Assembly: GCF_031753505.1 (NCBI RefSeq)
Contig: NC_089720.1
Coordinates: forward strand, 7,618,173 to 7,682,172
Source: Anomalospiza imberbis
Taxonomy: Eukaryota > Chordata > Aves > Passeriformes > Viduidae
Direction: 5' to 3'
Length of the DNA: 64,000 nucleotides
This document shows, piece by piece, positions 34,790 to 44,080 of the stretch. The notes under the pieces are model-generated. The model was given only the letters and a program-made list of their open reading frames with translations. It did not search any database and was not told the DNA's origin. Made by a program: the position numbers and the translations under genes. The stretch's first letter is position 1; every line of letters begins with the position of its first letter.

Positions 34790-37700
34790 TCAAGAGTGGT
34801 GAATCCAGGAGTTCTGCTCTTGGATCTTAATCGCAGTGAAAGTGGTGAGAAGCACTTGGAACGGTCCTTCCCACTGCGGCTCCAAGGTCTTTTCTGTAAG
34901 AGACTTGACATACACATAATCCCCAGGCTGTATGTCATGCACTGGTCCATCTAGCCCTCTGCTCTGAGTTCCAGCCACGTGTTTTTCAATTTCTCTAAGC
35001 TGCTTACCTAAGGCCACCATGTAAACAGCCAGCCTTTCTTCCCCAATTTGGGTGGATATTCCTTTCTGTACACCATATGGTCTCCCATAGAGCATTTCAA
35101 AGGGGCTCAGCTTTGTTTTGGTTCTGGGCTTAGTTCGGAGTCGCAACAATGCTAGTGGGAGAGACTGGGGCCAAGGCAAATTAACTTCTTGCCCTAGTCT
35201 CACAATTTGTTGCTTAATCAAATGATTCAGTTTTTCAACTTGGCCACTTGACTGGGGGCGATATGGTGTGTGAAGTTCCCAATCTATGCCCAGAAGCTGA
35301 CTGACCTGTTGTACTATTTTAGAAATAAAATGAGGTCCCCTGTCTGAGGATATTGTGGCTGGAACTCCAAAGCGTGGCATTATTTCTTGTAACAGCACCT
35401 TTGTTACCTCCCGAGCTTTTGCAGTCCTGGTGGGGAAAGCCTCTGGCCATCCTGAAAAGGTATCTGTTAGTACCAACAAATATCGATACCCCCCTTTTCT
35501 TGGCAATTCTGAAAAATCAATTTGCCACTGCTGACCAGGTCTATGGCCCTTTCCAATTTGGCCAAGTTTTGGTTTAGGGGTATTCTTAGGGTTAGTCTGG
35601 AGGCAAAGTTCACACTGCCTGGCTACCTGAGTGACAGTGGCATATAAGTTCCTAGCAATGATTTTTCCAGTCAAGTAGTTATGCAGGGCATCAATTCCCC
35701 AGTGTGTTTTCTGATGTTCCTCTTTTACTAATGACCATAATAAATGGAAGGGGATAACTAGTTTCTTTTCTGCTGTAACAGCCCATCCCTCCTGGTTATA
35801 CGTTCCCTTTTCATCTTCAATTAGCTTTCTGTCCTTCTTATCATACACTGGCTTATCTTCTAAGGAGATTTGGCCATCAGGAATTAAGGGTCCCTTCACT
35901 GTTACCTCACCTTTTGCTGCTTCTTTTGCCCCTCTGTCCGCCAGCTCGTTTCCCTCCTCCAATTCTGAGTTTCCTTTTTGATGTGCTTTAATGTGCATGA
36001 TTGCCACCTTTTCAGGCAGTTGGACTGCTTCCAATAGTTGTAGTATCTCTTGCGCATGTTTAATGTTCTTTCCCTGTGAGTTTAATAGTCCTCTTTCTTT
36101 CCAGATAGCCTCATGGGCATGCACCACTCCAAATGCATATCTTGAATCTGTATAAATGTTTATTCTTTTTCCCTTTGATAACTCTAATGCCCGAGTCAGG
36201 GCAATTATTTCTGCCTTTTGTGCAGAGGTACCTGCTGGTAATGGTCCTGATTCGATTAGATCCCTTGATGTGGTAACTGCATACCCAGCATGTCGCTTTC
36301 CATTGATGACGTAGCTGCTTCCATCAGTGAACCAGGTTTCCGCGTCATCCAGAGGGGTGTCCTTCAGGTCTGAGCGGCTGGAATAAGTGGCTTCGATGGT
36401 CTCCAGGCAATCGTGATGAATTGGTTCTCCTTGGTTCCTACTGAGAAAGGAAGCTGGGTTGACAATGTTAGTTACCACTATCTCAACATCATCTTGTTCT
36501 ACCATGATAGCTTGGTATTTCAGAAATCGTTGTGGGGAGAGCCAGTGGCCACCCTTGGTTTCTAGGACTGAGGATACTGTATGAGACACTAGCACAGTCA
36601 TCTTCTGGCCCAGGGTGAACTTACGGGCTTCTTGAATGTTCAGTACAACTGCGGCTACAGCTCTGAGGCAACCTGGCCATCCTTTCACTGCTGCATCTAG
36701 CTGTTTAGAAAGGTAAGCAACTGCCATTCTGTATGGGCCCAGGTCCTGTGCCAGTATTCCCAGGGCAATTCCCTGTTTCTCATGAGAGAAGAGAAAGAAT
36801 GGTTTACTCACATCTGGAAGTCCTAGAGCTGGAGCTGACATGAGGGCCTTTTTCAGCTGACCAAAGGCCTGTGTGGTTTCTTTTGTCCACTGAAGGTCTC
36901 TGCTTCCATTTGCAGTGAGTGAATACAGAGGTTTCACGAGCAATCCGTAGTTGTATATCCATAGTCTGCACCATCCTGTCATACCCAGGAATGTTCTCAG
37001 TTCCTTTATCGTCTGAGGTTTTGGGGTTTGGCATATTGATTCTATGCGTTCTTTCCCCAAAGTCCGTTGTCCAGCACTGATTTCATACCCCAGGTAGATC
37101 ACCTTCTGTTTTGCCACCTGAGCCTTTTTCTTTGACACCCTATATCCCTGGAGCCCCAAAAAGTTTAAAAGGCTCACCGTCCAAGCCACGCACCCTTCTT
37201 CTGTGGGGGTGGCTATGAGGATGTCATCTACATACTGCAACATTTTGCCTTCTCCTGGTGGGGCTTCCCAGGATTCCAAATCCTTTGCGAGTTGTTCTCC
37301 AAACAGGGTGGGCGAGTTTTTGAAGCCTTGTGGTAAAACTGTCCATGTGAGCTGAGTTTTGCGTCCACTTTTGGGATTTTGCCATTCAAATGCAAAAATT
37401 TTCTGGCTGGTTTCATGGAGAGGGAGGCAAAAGAAAGCATCCTTCAAATCTAAAACAGTGAACCAAGTTAGTTCTGGTGTTAAACATGTCAACAAGGTGT
37501 AGGGGTTGGCTACCACAGGGTAGAGATCCTCAGTGATCTTGTTAACAGCCCGTAAATCCTGCACGATCCGGTATGTCCCATCAGGTTTGCGGACAGGCAG
37601 GATAGGAGTGTTAAAATCGGACTGGCATTCTTTCAATAACCCCAGCTGTAAGAAATTTTCAATTATCGGGCTAATTTCTTCTCTATCTTCTCTCCTCAAG

Positions 37701-38197
37701 GGATACTGCTTAATTCTAACTGGTTGTTTTCCTTCCTTGAGCCTGATTTGTATTGGTGGTGCATTTTTTGCCCTCCCTGGTACATTGGAGGCCCATACTC
37801 CCGGGAAGACTTGATTCAGAATCTCTTCACTAATTTCTTCTTTAGCCTTAATGGTTGTCAGTATTAAGCTCAGCACTTCTACATATTTTTGTTCATTCAC
37901 CTCCAGAATAACTTCCCCATTTTTAAATGAAATAGTTGCCTCCAGTTTCTCCAATAAGTCTCTCCCTAGGAGAGATTCTGGGGAATTGGGCATGTATACG
38001 AATTTATGGATGCCCCACTGTTTTCCATATTTGTATTTGAGTGGCTTGCAAAAATATGCTATCTCAGGTTGGCCAGTTGCTCCCCTGACCCTGACATAAT
38101 CATTCCCTACTGGCACCAGAGCTTTGTTTAAAACTGAAAATGTTGCTCCTGTATCCACCATGAATTCCACCTCTTTCCCTTCCTCCCCCAGTTTCAT
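34790..38197 (-). CDS. pol: Intact Pol polyprotein of provirus Y
   Basis: A 1135-codon uninterrupted frame. Protease comes first (about residues 1-100) with active site VDTGATFS and LLGRDLL. RT (about 140-400) has LPVRKPDGTYRIVQDLR and active site QYVDDILIA. RNase H follows with WFTDGSSYV, an AEIIALTRALE helix and NIYTDSRYAFG. Integrase has a C-x2-C zinc motif (CELCLQTN), catalytic positions in WQIDFSELP, TISSDRGPH and SGQVEKLN, and a C-terminal WEGPFQVLLTT. All catalytic residues I can check are present. In element A, gag and pol are in one frame separated by a stop, so stop suppression is the likely expression mode. Here a TGA lies 17 codons before the first ATG in the pol frame. The frame stops 77 bases before env. 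Confidence 0.9.
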   Translation of the reverse strand: MKLGEEGKEVEFMVDTGATFSVLNKALVPVGNDYVRVRGATGQPEIAYFCKPLKYKYGKQWGIHKFVYMPNSPESLLGRDLLEKLEATISFKNGEVILEVNEQKYVEVLSLILTTIKAKEEISEEILNQVFPGVWASNVPGRAKNAPPIQIRLKEGKQPVRIKQYPLRREDREEISPIIENFLQLGLLKECQSDFNTPILPVRKPDGTYRIVQDLRAVNKITEDLYPVVANPYTLLTCLTPELTWFTVLDLKDAFFCLPLHETSQKIFAFEWQNPKSGRKTQLTWTVLPQGFKNSPTLFGEQLAKDLESWEAPPGEGKMLQYVDDILIATPTEEGCVAWTVSLLNFLGLQGYRVSKKKAQVAKQKVIYLGYEISAGQRTLGKERIESICQTPKPQTIKELRTFLGMTGWCRLWIYNYGLLVKPLYSLTANGSRDLQWTKETTQAFGQLKKALMSAPALGLPDVSKPFFLFSHEKQGIALGILAQDLGPYRMAVAYLSKQLDAAVKGWPGCLRAVAAVVLNIQEARKFTLGQKMTVLVSHTVSSVLETKGGHWLSPQRFLKYQAIMVEQDDVEIVVTNIVNPASFLSRNQGEPIHHDCLETIEATYSSRSDLKDTPLDDAETWFTDGSSYVINGKRHAGYAVTTSRDLIESGPLPAGTSAQKAEIIALTRALELSKGKRINIYTDSRYAFGVVHAHEAIWKERGLLNSQGKNIKHAQEILQLLEAVQLPEKVAIMHIKAHQKGNSELEEGNELADRGAKEAAKGEVTVKGPLIPDGQISLEDKPVYDKKDRKLIEDEKGTYNQEGWAVTAEKKLVIPFHLLWSLVKEEHQKTHWGIDALHNYLTGKIIARNLYATVTQVARQCELCLQTNPKNTPKPKLGQIGKGHRPGQQWQIDFSELPRKGGYRYLLVLTDTFSGWPEAFPTRTAKAREVTKVLLQEIMPRFGVPATISSDRGPHFISKIVQQVSQLLGIDWELHTPYRPQSSGQVEKLNHLIKQQIVRLGQEVNLPWPQSLPLALLRLRTKPRTKTKLSPFEMLYGRPYGVQKGISTQIGEERLAVYMVALGKQLREIEKHVAGTQSRGLDGPVHDIQPGDYVYVKSLTEKTLEPQWEGPFQVLLTTFTAIKIQEQNSWIHHS

Positions 38198-38304
38198 TTT
38201 TATAACCAGCAGATCTCCTGGGGTAAGGTCCCCCGGTCCCCTTCAATTACTTTCTGTGTGAGCAACCACCACCTCCCTTCCCTGGTTCCCTTTCCCATTT
38301 CCTT

Positions 38305-39817
38305 TCATTCAGGGCACTCGTTTTTCCAGTGTCCAAGTCTTTTGCAATTTGCACACTGATTTTTACCCAACCAGGGTGGTCCTTGCCTAGGTGGTCTTTG
38401 TCTCTGCCCTCCTTTATTTTCTTCTTTTACTACAGCCATTAATTTTCTCATTCCTTGCCTATATCCTTCTTCTCGATTGCTGAAAACCCTCCATGCTTCT
38501 TCTAGCAAGACCTCCAACTTCCTTTCCTCTCCCCCCTGGAGTCTCTGAAGTTTCCTCCTGATATCTTGACTAGATTGCCCTAAAAATAAATTTGCTAGCT
38601 GCTGTATCCCTATCTCTGATTCAGGATCTAATGATGTATAACGACGCATTGTGTCTCTCAAGCGATCCAAAAACTCAGAAGGACTTTCAGAGGGGTTCTG
38701 TTTAATTGCATATAAAGCTGACCAATTTATAGTCTTGGGGATGGCCCGCTCCACCCCCTTTGCTATCCATTCTTGGTAGTGACGTAACTTTTTAATTTGC
38801 CCCTCATCATTTGGGTCCCATTTTGGGTCTTGGAGGGGAAAGAAGTCCTTAACATCCTCTTCTTTTGCTTTGCAAAAGTCTTCTGCGAAGTCTCCTGCTG
38901 CTTTTAAAACTAGCTGTCTTTCTGTGTCTGTCAATGCATCCAACAATAACTGAATATCTGACCAGTCTGGGTTATGCTGCTTAATCATGTATCTTAACCT
39001 TTTAGCTGTTCCTATTGGGTCACTTCTATAGTTTTTGGCAACTCTTTCCCAACCTTCTAAATCAATTGTAGAGAAGGGGACTTTTATCAACACCCTTTTC
39101 TTCTCAGGTCCTATTGTTTCCCTTAAAGGGGGCTTGTATGATTTCCTTTGTTTGTTTTCTAGTCTGAGATGCTATGGGACTGCCTGCACTCTCATCACTA
39201 TCACTCTCAGGCAATGGTGGATACGATATAGTCTGTAACTCAGAGGTGGGTGGGGGAGCAGACGGTCCAGCCTGTCTCTCCTCCAAGGGGGCTGAACCTG
39301 TTCCTCCCCTTAGTCCCCTTTGCTCCTCAGGGGGTGACACAAATAAATCCAACAACTCCTGCTTTTGTGTTTCTTCTTGATAGACCTTATCACGATGTGT
39401 GCAACGCTGGTTTATTGAGCAGGTGCTACAACATCGTTTCGGCTGCTTCCTATTAGCTTTGCCTTCCCTTTCTAGGGCTAATACCAGGGGGTCAGAAGGG
39501 GCCCTGATCCCACAATCCCTCTGCCATTCAGGGTGATTTCGGAGGGAGAAAAACATATCTGCATATGAAACTTCAGTCCACTTACCCTCACGTCTAAGAA
39601 ATAGCATTAGTTCCAATAAGGTATCATAATCTAGGCTCCCAGTCGGGGGCCATCTGGCTCCGTTTTCCAGACGATACAAAGGCCACCACTGGCTACAGTA
39701 TTTTACCAGGGTGCGTTTGGACTCGACACCCCCCGAGCCTGCAATCTTCTTCCAGTTAGCTAAAATGCAGCCCAGAGGGCTTGCCTTGGGAATTTCTCTG
39801 CTCTCTCCCAATCCCAC
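38305..39817 (-). pseudogene. gag: gag of provirus Y, nearly intact with frame changes
   Basis: Frame one (39104-39817, 237 codons) starts MGLGESRE, keeping the myristoylation Gly. Matrix has GCILANWKK and WWPLYRLENG, and a PSAP late-domain motif follows. Frame two (38305-39093) covers capsid with the major homology region (PSESPSEFLDRLRDTMRR) and nucleocapsid with one knuckle (CANCKRLGHWKNEC). The switch lies near a C5 run at about 39127-39131: element A has a single frame through the same sequence. A second frame change near 38305 brings an early stop after CPE; downstream sequence in the pol frame still resembles the Gag end of A. Both breaks are small and could be real or sequencing errors. 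Confidence 0.75.
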
Positions 39818-39932
39818 TATTTTCTTATCTTATGGCTTTTATCCAGATCTTTCTCACACTCTTGCACAGTCTTTTCCTAATCCCTTTCTCCTAGCTCCAG
39901 ATCTCTGGAATTAAATAGATCCTAAAAAAACA

Positions 39933-40088
39933 AAACACCCTTTAAAATTTCTAGCTCTGGATTCTCCTGACTCTGCAGCTTATATTGAGCACAGTAACCG
40001 TGTCTCATACATGATGGGCAATACCACCACTCCCTGCAGGTCCTGCACTCAACCAGCTCCCACTCTAGATATTGCCCTTGTCAAAACA
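39933..40088 (-). CDS. Short Cys-rich frame in the leader of Y
   Basis: An open stretch of about 51 codons without an upstream ATG contains CRTCREWWYCPSCMRHGYC, three Cys pairs around Trp-Trp-Tyr. It ends at a TAG within a pyrimidine-rich stretch. The WYC followed by paired Cys recalls the small Cys-rich ORF of element D (RWYCHC). It could be an exon of a spliced accessory product or chance. I do not recognise a family. Confidence 0.3.
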
Positions 40089-40186
40089 GAGGGTCCTAAG
40101 GTTCAAATCCAAAACCACTGGGGGAAAGGATCCCCTCCAGCTGTCCTGCCACGGCTAGTAAAGTACACTAAACAAACCCTAAAAAC

Positions 40187-40345
40187 AATACTCACAGCAA
40201 AAACATCAAATAGCAGTAGCTGAGAACAACATTTATCAGAGCAGGCCTCACAACGAAATACTTTACACAAAATACTCACAACAAAACCTTAAACAGCATT
40301 AAGCAAACCTAATACTCACAGCAAAAGCATCAAAACAAACAGCAC
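40187..40345. repeat. Degenerate AATACTCACAGCAAAA repeats
   Basis: Three units share AATACTCACA(G/A)CAAAA followed by a CATCAAA- or CTTAAA-like run, spaced about 60 bases apart. They lie in the leader of provirus Y. Confidence 0.6.
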
Positions 40346-40494
40346 CAGTAGTGCTTCAAACAAAATGCAATATCCAAAAACGACGCAAGGAGTTCAAAGA
40401 GTCCACACAAAGGTGCCACAATTATAACTTTTGACGCAAGCATCAGAAATATGCCACAGTTTCCCAAACACGAGTTACTTCACACAAAACCTTT

Positions 40495-40660
40495 AAAACT
40501 CACACATACGCCCAGACAGCAACAAAACTCACACACATAAACAGACAGAACTCACACACACCTGGACAGTGCAAAACCCATACACACATAGCAGACAAAA
40601 CTCACAGACACCTAGACGGACAAAACTCACACACACACACCACACACCCAGACAGCAACC
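40495..40660. repeat. AACTCACACAC / AGACAG repeat array
   Basis: Five to six diverged units of about 30 bases alternate AAAACTCACACAC and CCAGACAG-like motifs. On the minus strand, the transcribed sense, this gives GT-rich sequence in the genomic RNA leader. Confidence 0.65.
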
Positions 40661-40989
40661 ATACACCAAGGATTCAGTGAATCCTCCCCTGCTGCTTTTC
40701 CGTCAGTCAGCGGCCCTTACCGATAGCTGCCCTTTCAGCTACCGGTTACTTGCAAGTCCAAACCAAACCAAGACCATGCTCTGTGCGGTCAGATGTCTCT
40801 GATCGGCTTACCAGTGGTCACTACGGGCCCCCCCCCCCCTTTTAAAAGATACATACCATTTCTCCGCTGGTTAGGAGGTCGTTCTCTGGCCCCGCAGTAA
40901 GCGACACGAGAAGCGGAGTTCCTCCAGAGAAATCCTGGGGCGTGCCTTAGGAAGTCCACCCCCGAGCCGGTCCCACGGCTGGCAGAGAA

Positions 40990-41007
40990 GTCCCTTCGTG
41001 GTCGCCA
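40990..41007 (-). promoter_or_regulatory. Primer-binding site of Y, tRNA-Arg
   Basis: The minus strand reads TGGCGACCACGAAGGGAC, two bases (AT) after the CA that ends the 5' LTR. This is complementary to the 3' end of a tRNA-Arg (UCG type, ending GTCCCTTCGTGGTCG plus CCA). The assignment rests on my memory of that tRNA's end. Confidence 0.85.
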
Positions 41008-41009
41008 AT

Positions 41010-41662
41010 TGACACGCGGAGCCAGACTCTAAAACTCAAAGACAGAGTGAGTTTTAAAGTAGGTATGTTTATTTGGCCAGACGCATGTGGGACATTTCCC
41101 CAAATACATGCATGCCCCTTGCTTACACACGTGTTCTTTTATCCCCTGGAGTGTTACATATGCATTAAGTTTCTTCATGGGTCATTTCCTGGCTCCCCTC
41201 CCTCTCCACTCTGTATGTTAATCAGCTTGTCGGTCCTCTGCGCCTGCGCAGCTGTCTCTGGTGGTCGTCCCAGGCTTCGGGGGTCGTAAAAGGGATGAAG
41301 TAAGAATGGTCTTCTTCAGGCTGACTTTTCGACCCCACTGCTTTGCACATGCCCATTGATTCCTTGGCCACGGTCCAAGCCAGGGGTCAGGATCCATCTG
41401 TTTCCAGAACATAAGGAGCCCCATTTTTCAGTTGTCTTTACACCCTGTATCCTGTTTTTCATATACATTCTTCCTCCTTATCAGGTCTCTCCTTGCTGCT
41501 CTGCACGTAGTCTCTTCCTTTCCCATAGGCCAGGATACGGTATATTCTCACGTAACCTAAGGATGTGGCCCTAAGCAATATCCATTATTTTATATGCCTA
41601 TTACTATTCAATACCTTCTAATTTCTATGATTAATATCTTCTAGTTCTAACCCCATGTTTCA
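41010..41662 (-). repeat. 5' LTR of provirus Y
   Basis: The 653-bp copy pairs with 31887-32539. Its TATA-like GATAAAAG is at 41136-41143 and AATAAA at 41068-41073 on the minus strand. It would drive transcription leftward through gag, pol and env. Confidence 0.95.
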
Positions 41663-42591
41663 GCGGCAGCTGCAAAGAGCGGCCGAGGAGCGCCAGCACC
41701 AGGGAAAAGGCCGGGAGGGGACCCCGGGCTGATTGGAGGCGGCGGGGTCCGCTCCAGCGCGGCCCCAGGCTGCTGCTGCTCGCTGCTGTTGCTGGTGGCA
41801 GCGCCTGGGGACCCGGCGAAAGCCGCCGGAGGCGACGGGGCAGCCGGGACCAGCGGGGCCGGCGCGGGCGTCAGAGCTGATGTCGGCGGCGGAGCCGGCG
41901 CGGGGAGGTCCTCGGCCTCGGCTGCCGATGGCTCAATCGCCGGCTGCGGCGCCGGGGGGCTGGCTTCCAGCGCGGGAGGACCGGCTGCTGGTGCAGGGTG
42001 CGCGGCCGCCGCCGCGGGAGCGATGACGGGCGGTGCCGGAGGCGCCGCTGTCCCTGCAGGAGGCGCGGCCGCCGACTCCGACGCAGGGGCGGGGGCGGCG
42101 AGCGGGGCCGGCGCGGAAGCCGGCGCGGGCGGCGTCTCCGCCCCAACCGAAGTGGCTTCAGGCTGGCTCTCAGCGGCGGGTGTGTCTCCCAGCTCCGAAT
42201 GGGCAGGAGGAGGAGGAGGCACGGCTGAGGGCGGGCGGACCGGCAAGGGAGGCGGTGTCTCCGCGTCCGCCGGGGTCGGGAGCGGGCCCGCCCCCTCCGA
42301 GGGGAGGAGCGGGGGCTCACACGCTGCTGGAGCAGGAGGTGGAGGAGGCGGTGAAAAAACCTCCCTCTGCGCCGAAGCATAAGAAAACTTCTGAGCCACG
42401 GACAAAGGCTCTGCCCCCCCCCCCCCCCCTTTCGCGGGGGGGGGCACCTGCCGCAAAGACTGGACTATCGAAAAAGGGGTCCATTTTTGGACTATCGGAA
42501 GAAGCTCGAAATAAACTCTCATGTATAGAAACGCTCAGAGATCACGCATGACGCTTTGCCTGATGAGGAAATACAGGGATCTCCAAGCTTC
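41663..42591 (-). pseudogene. Pro/Ala-rich part of the L1 ORF, right of provirus Y
   Basis: The frame from ATG 42522 gives YFELLPIVQKWTPF, a likely end of a matrix domain, then KGG and FSPPPPPP. About 200 residues made almost only of Pro, Ala, Ser and Glu follow. The frame runs off into the LTR of Y at 41662. A TGA at about 42534-42536 is the only stop between this part and the N-terminal part beyond the solo LTR. Class II Gag proteins often have a Pro-rich region after matrix (element F does), so a gag origin is the best guess. The region is very G+C-rich compared with its surroundings. Confidence 0.55.
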
Positions 42592-42596
42592 TGGAT

Positions 42597-43234
42597 TGTC
42601 AGGGTCCGCAAATGCATGCAGGGTCCCTGATAGGTTCTTTTTGGAGATCTCAAAGCACAAAAGACACAGCAGGGGACACAACACTTTGCTTAAACAAAAA
42701 TGCACTTTTATTTAGTGCCAACAACTGCGATAGTGGGAGAGAAATAAAGAGATAGAGTGAAAGATAGAGAAAGAGGGGAAGGGGATTATAGCTACCAGTC
42801 TGAAGAGACGAGGCCCTCGGAGCTTGACGAGATGCTCATAGGCTGTCTTCTCCAGGTGGGGTCCGGACAAAGTCCTCAAAACTCCTTGAGTCTTTTATAA
42901 GGTTCCTCAAAGAGGGTGGCATCTGGCCAAAGCAGCAGCTCTCCTGGCTACATGGTGGGTGTGGACTCATTGTTTTGGGAACCAGTTGTAGCCGTCACGC
43001 CAGTGTAGGACCAAGAGTACAGGACCGAAGGTACAGGACGAACTGATTAGGACTCAGTCCACCATGACCAGTCCATTGTTTTCGCACTGAGTTCCCATGG
43101 CGTTGCATACCAGTCCTTAAGGCTTGGCAGACTTTCCACCTCAGCCAGGCTAGAGCTGCTTTCAGGGTCTAGGGTCTCAGTCCTTGGAGACAGTCGTGAG
43201 GCAAACATGAGGGATTTTCGGACAGACCCTGACA
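42597..43234. mobile_element. Solo LTR in the L1 ORF
   Basis: The 638-bp insert has ends TGTCAGGGTCCG and CGGACAGACCCTGACA, a strong terminal inverted repeat. It is flanked by TGGAT at 42592-42596 and 43235-43239, a perfect 5-bp duplication. It lies exactly at a codon boundary of the L1 ORF. TTTTATTTAG near 42705 gives AATAAAA on the minus strand, suggesting minus orientation. Confidence 0.85.
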
Positions 43235-43239
43235 TGGAT

Positions 43240-43408
43240 TCAGGGAAAAACCCAGATCCCTGAAAAAAACATGAGTGTCTGCATATTCAAGAAACTCCAA
43301 TAAATCATCCTCAGGGATATAAATTCCATAGACCTTAGCCAAATCTCTCCAGACGGCAAATATACGGCCATGTACACAATACAAACCAGTATCTATATCT
43401 TCAGACAT
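43240..43408 (-). CDS. N-terminal part of the L1 ORF (matrix-like)
   Basis: This starts at ATG 43406-43408, about 255 bases after the primer-binding site, the usual place for gag. The 58 residues (VWRDLAKVYGIYIPEDD, LLEFLEYADTHVFF) are amphipathic-helical and read like a matrix domain, without a Gly-2 myristoylation site. The solo LTR cuts it after residue 58. Beyond the LTR the same frame resumes with about 18 residues before a TGA. Confidence 0.5.
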
Positions 43409-43663
43409 TTCTTCCCAAAGTTAAAGTCCACCCCAGGTCAGGGCAGTATTATAATCAAAAATCAGTACCTTTTCAAAGGCAGGCAGAGGTGTCCGGTTAC
43501 AGCAACTGCTCGGGGCTGCACCTGGTCCTATAGAGAGGGTTCCCACGGCGTCTTACTTCCCCTATCCCTCACAGGGACGTCGGACATGCCTTTTCAAGAG
43601 GGTTCACCTCCTTTCCCGTGTAAAATCACGGTTGTGGACCGATCCAGGTCCTGGTTCTTAATT

Positions 43664-43681
43664 CAACGTTCGGCGTCACCA
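43664..43681 (-). promoter_or_regulatory. Primer-binding site of L1
   Basis: The minus strand reads TGGTGACGCCGAACGTTG, two bases (AG) after the end of the 5' LTR. Position and the initial TGG mark it as a PBS. I cannot assign the tRNA with confidence. Confidence 0.7.
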
Positions 43682-43683
43682 CT

Positions 43684-44080
43684 TCTTGTAGATGTCGGCG
43701 AACCCAATGGGAAGTATGATGATGTCTGACTTATTTCAGAAGGCTGAATGATTTCTTTATTATAATTATGCTATGATACATTAATATACTATATAAAAGA
43801 GGATACTAAAAACTACATGCTACTCTCTCTAACTATCATATCTAACTCCCTCACAACTCGTGACCCTGTTCTCCAGAGCCCAGACACAGGTGGATCTGAT
43901 TGGCCATCAGGCCCAAACAATCCACCGTGTTCCAACCAGGCATTCGCTCTAGGTAAACAATTCTCCAAACACATTCCACAAGAGAAAAACAAGGAGCAGA
44001 AATAGAAATTGTTTTCTCTTTCACTTCTCTCTGTGCACCTTTATAAAAATCCTGAGAGAGAGAGAAATGTGCTTGCCACA
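43684..44080 (-). repeat. 5' LTR of L1
   Basis: A 397-bp copy of 30297-30689. It starts TCTTGTAGATG, one base changed from TG, and ends GCTTGCCACA. AATAAA is at 43756-43761 on the minus strand, with an AT-rich TATA region at 43786-43799. Confidence 0.9.

Larger units (their letters stand above)
39818..40989 (-). other. Long gag leader of provirus Y
   Basis: About 1.17 kb of sequence separates the primer-binding site from gag, roughly double a typical gammaretroviral leader. It holds two repeat arrays (40187-40345 and 40495-40660) and a short Cys-rich frame at 39933-40088. A pyrimidine run ending in AG (about 39930 on the minus strand) could be a splice acceptor. Confidence 0.6.
31887..41662 (-). 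mobile_element. Young full-length class I provirus Y
   Basis: A complete 9776-bp provirus: LTR, tRNA-Arg primer-binding site, long leader, gag, pol, env, polypurine tract, LTR. Both LTRs are 653 bp and differ at only three positions by eye (near 31951, 31957 and 32088), about 0.5 percent. pol is a single 1135-codon frame. gag has two probable single-base frame changes and env one; at least two lie in or next to homopolymers. Elements A and B are older copies of the same family. The gag-pol layout and 4-bp duplication are gammaretroviral, but the envelope is unusual. Confidence 0.9.
30297..44080 (-). mobile_element. Provirus L1 (class II-like), hosting provirus Y and a solo LTR
   Basis: Two LTRs of 393 and 397 bp bound this element, with the 6-bp duplication AATGAG outside them. 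Removing provirus Y (31887-41662) and the solo LTR (42597-43234) leaves only about 2.6 kb of internal sequence: a primer-binding site, a leader, a matrix-like plus Pro/Ala-rich ORF and a noncoding tail. No capsid, protease, RT, integrase or env is seen. It is therefore an internally deleted or non-autonomous element that needed proteins from another virus. The LTRs differ at about 9 bases plus one 4-base indel (about 2.3 percent, counted by eye), older than Y. Confidence 0.85.

Noticed and set aside
40495..40660. A CRISPR array or telomere-like array
   Set aside because: Units are diverged, have no unique spacers of constant length, and lie in a retroviral leader of a vertebrate genome.
41789..42382. 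A 197-codon plus-strand Gly/Ala-rich ORF
   Set aside because: It is the complement of the Pro/Ala-rich minus-strand frame. High G+C removes stops from all frames, and position after the PBS favours the minus strand.
41647..42522. A captured host gene with a Pro/Ala-rich domain
   Set aside because: Considered because of its composition, but the frame begins after a PBS and leader, is preceded by matrix-like sequence, and Pro-rich linkers are normal in class II Gag. It is kept as a possibility only in the L1 finding.
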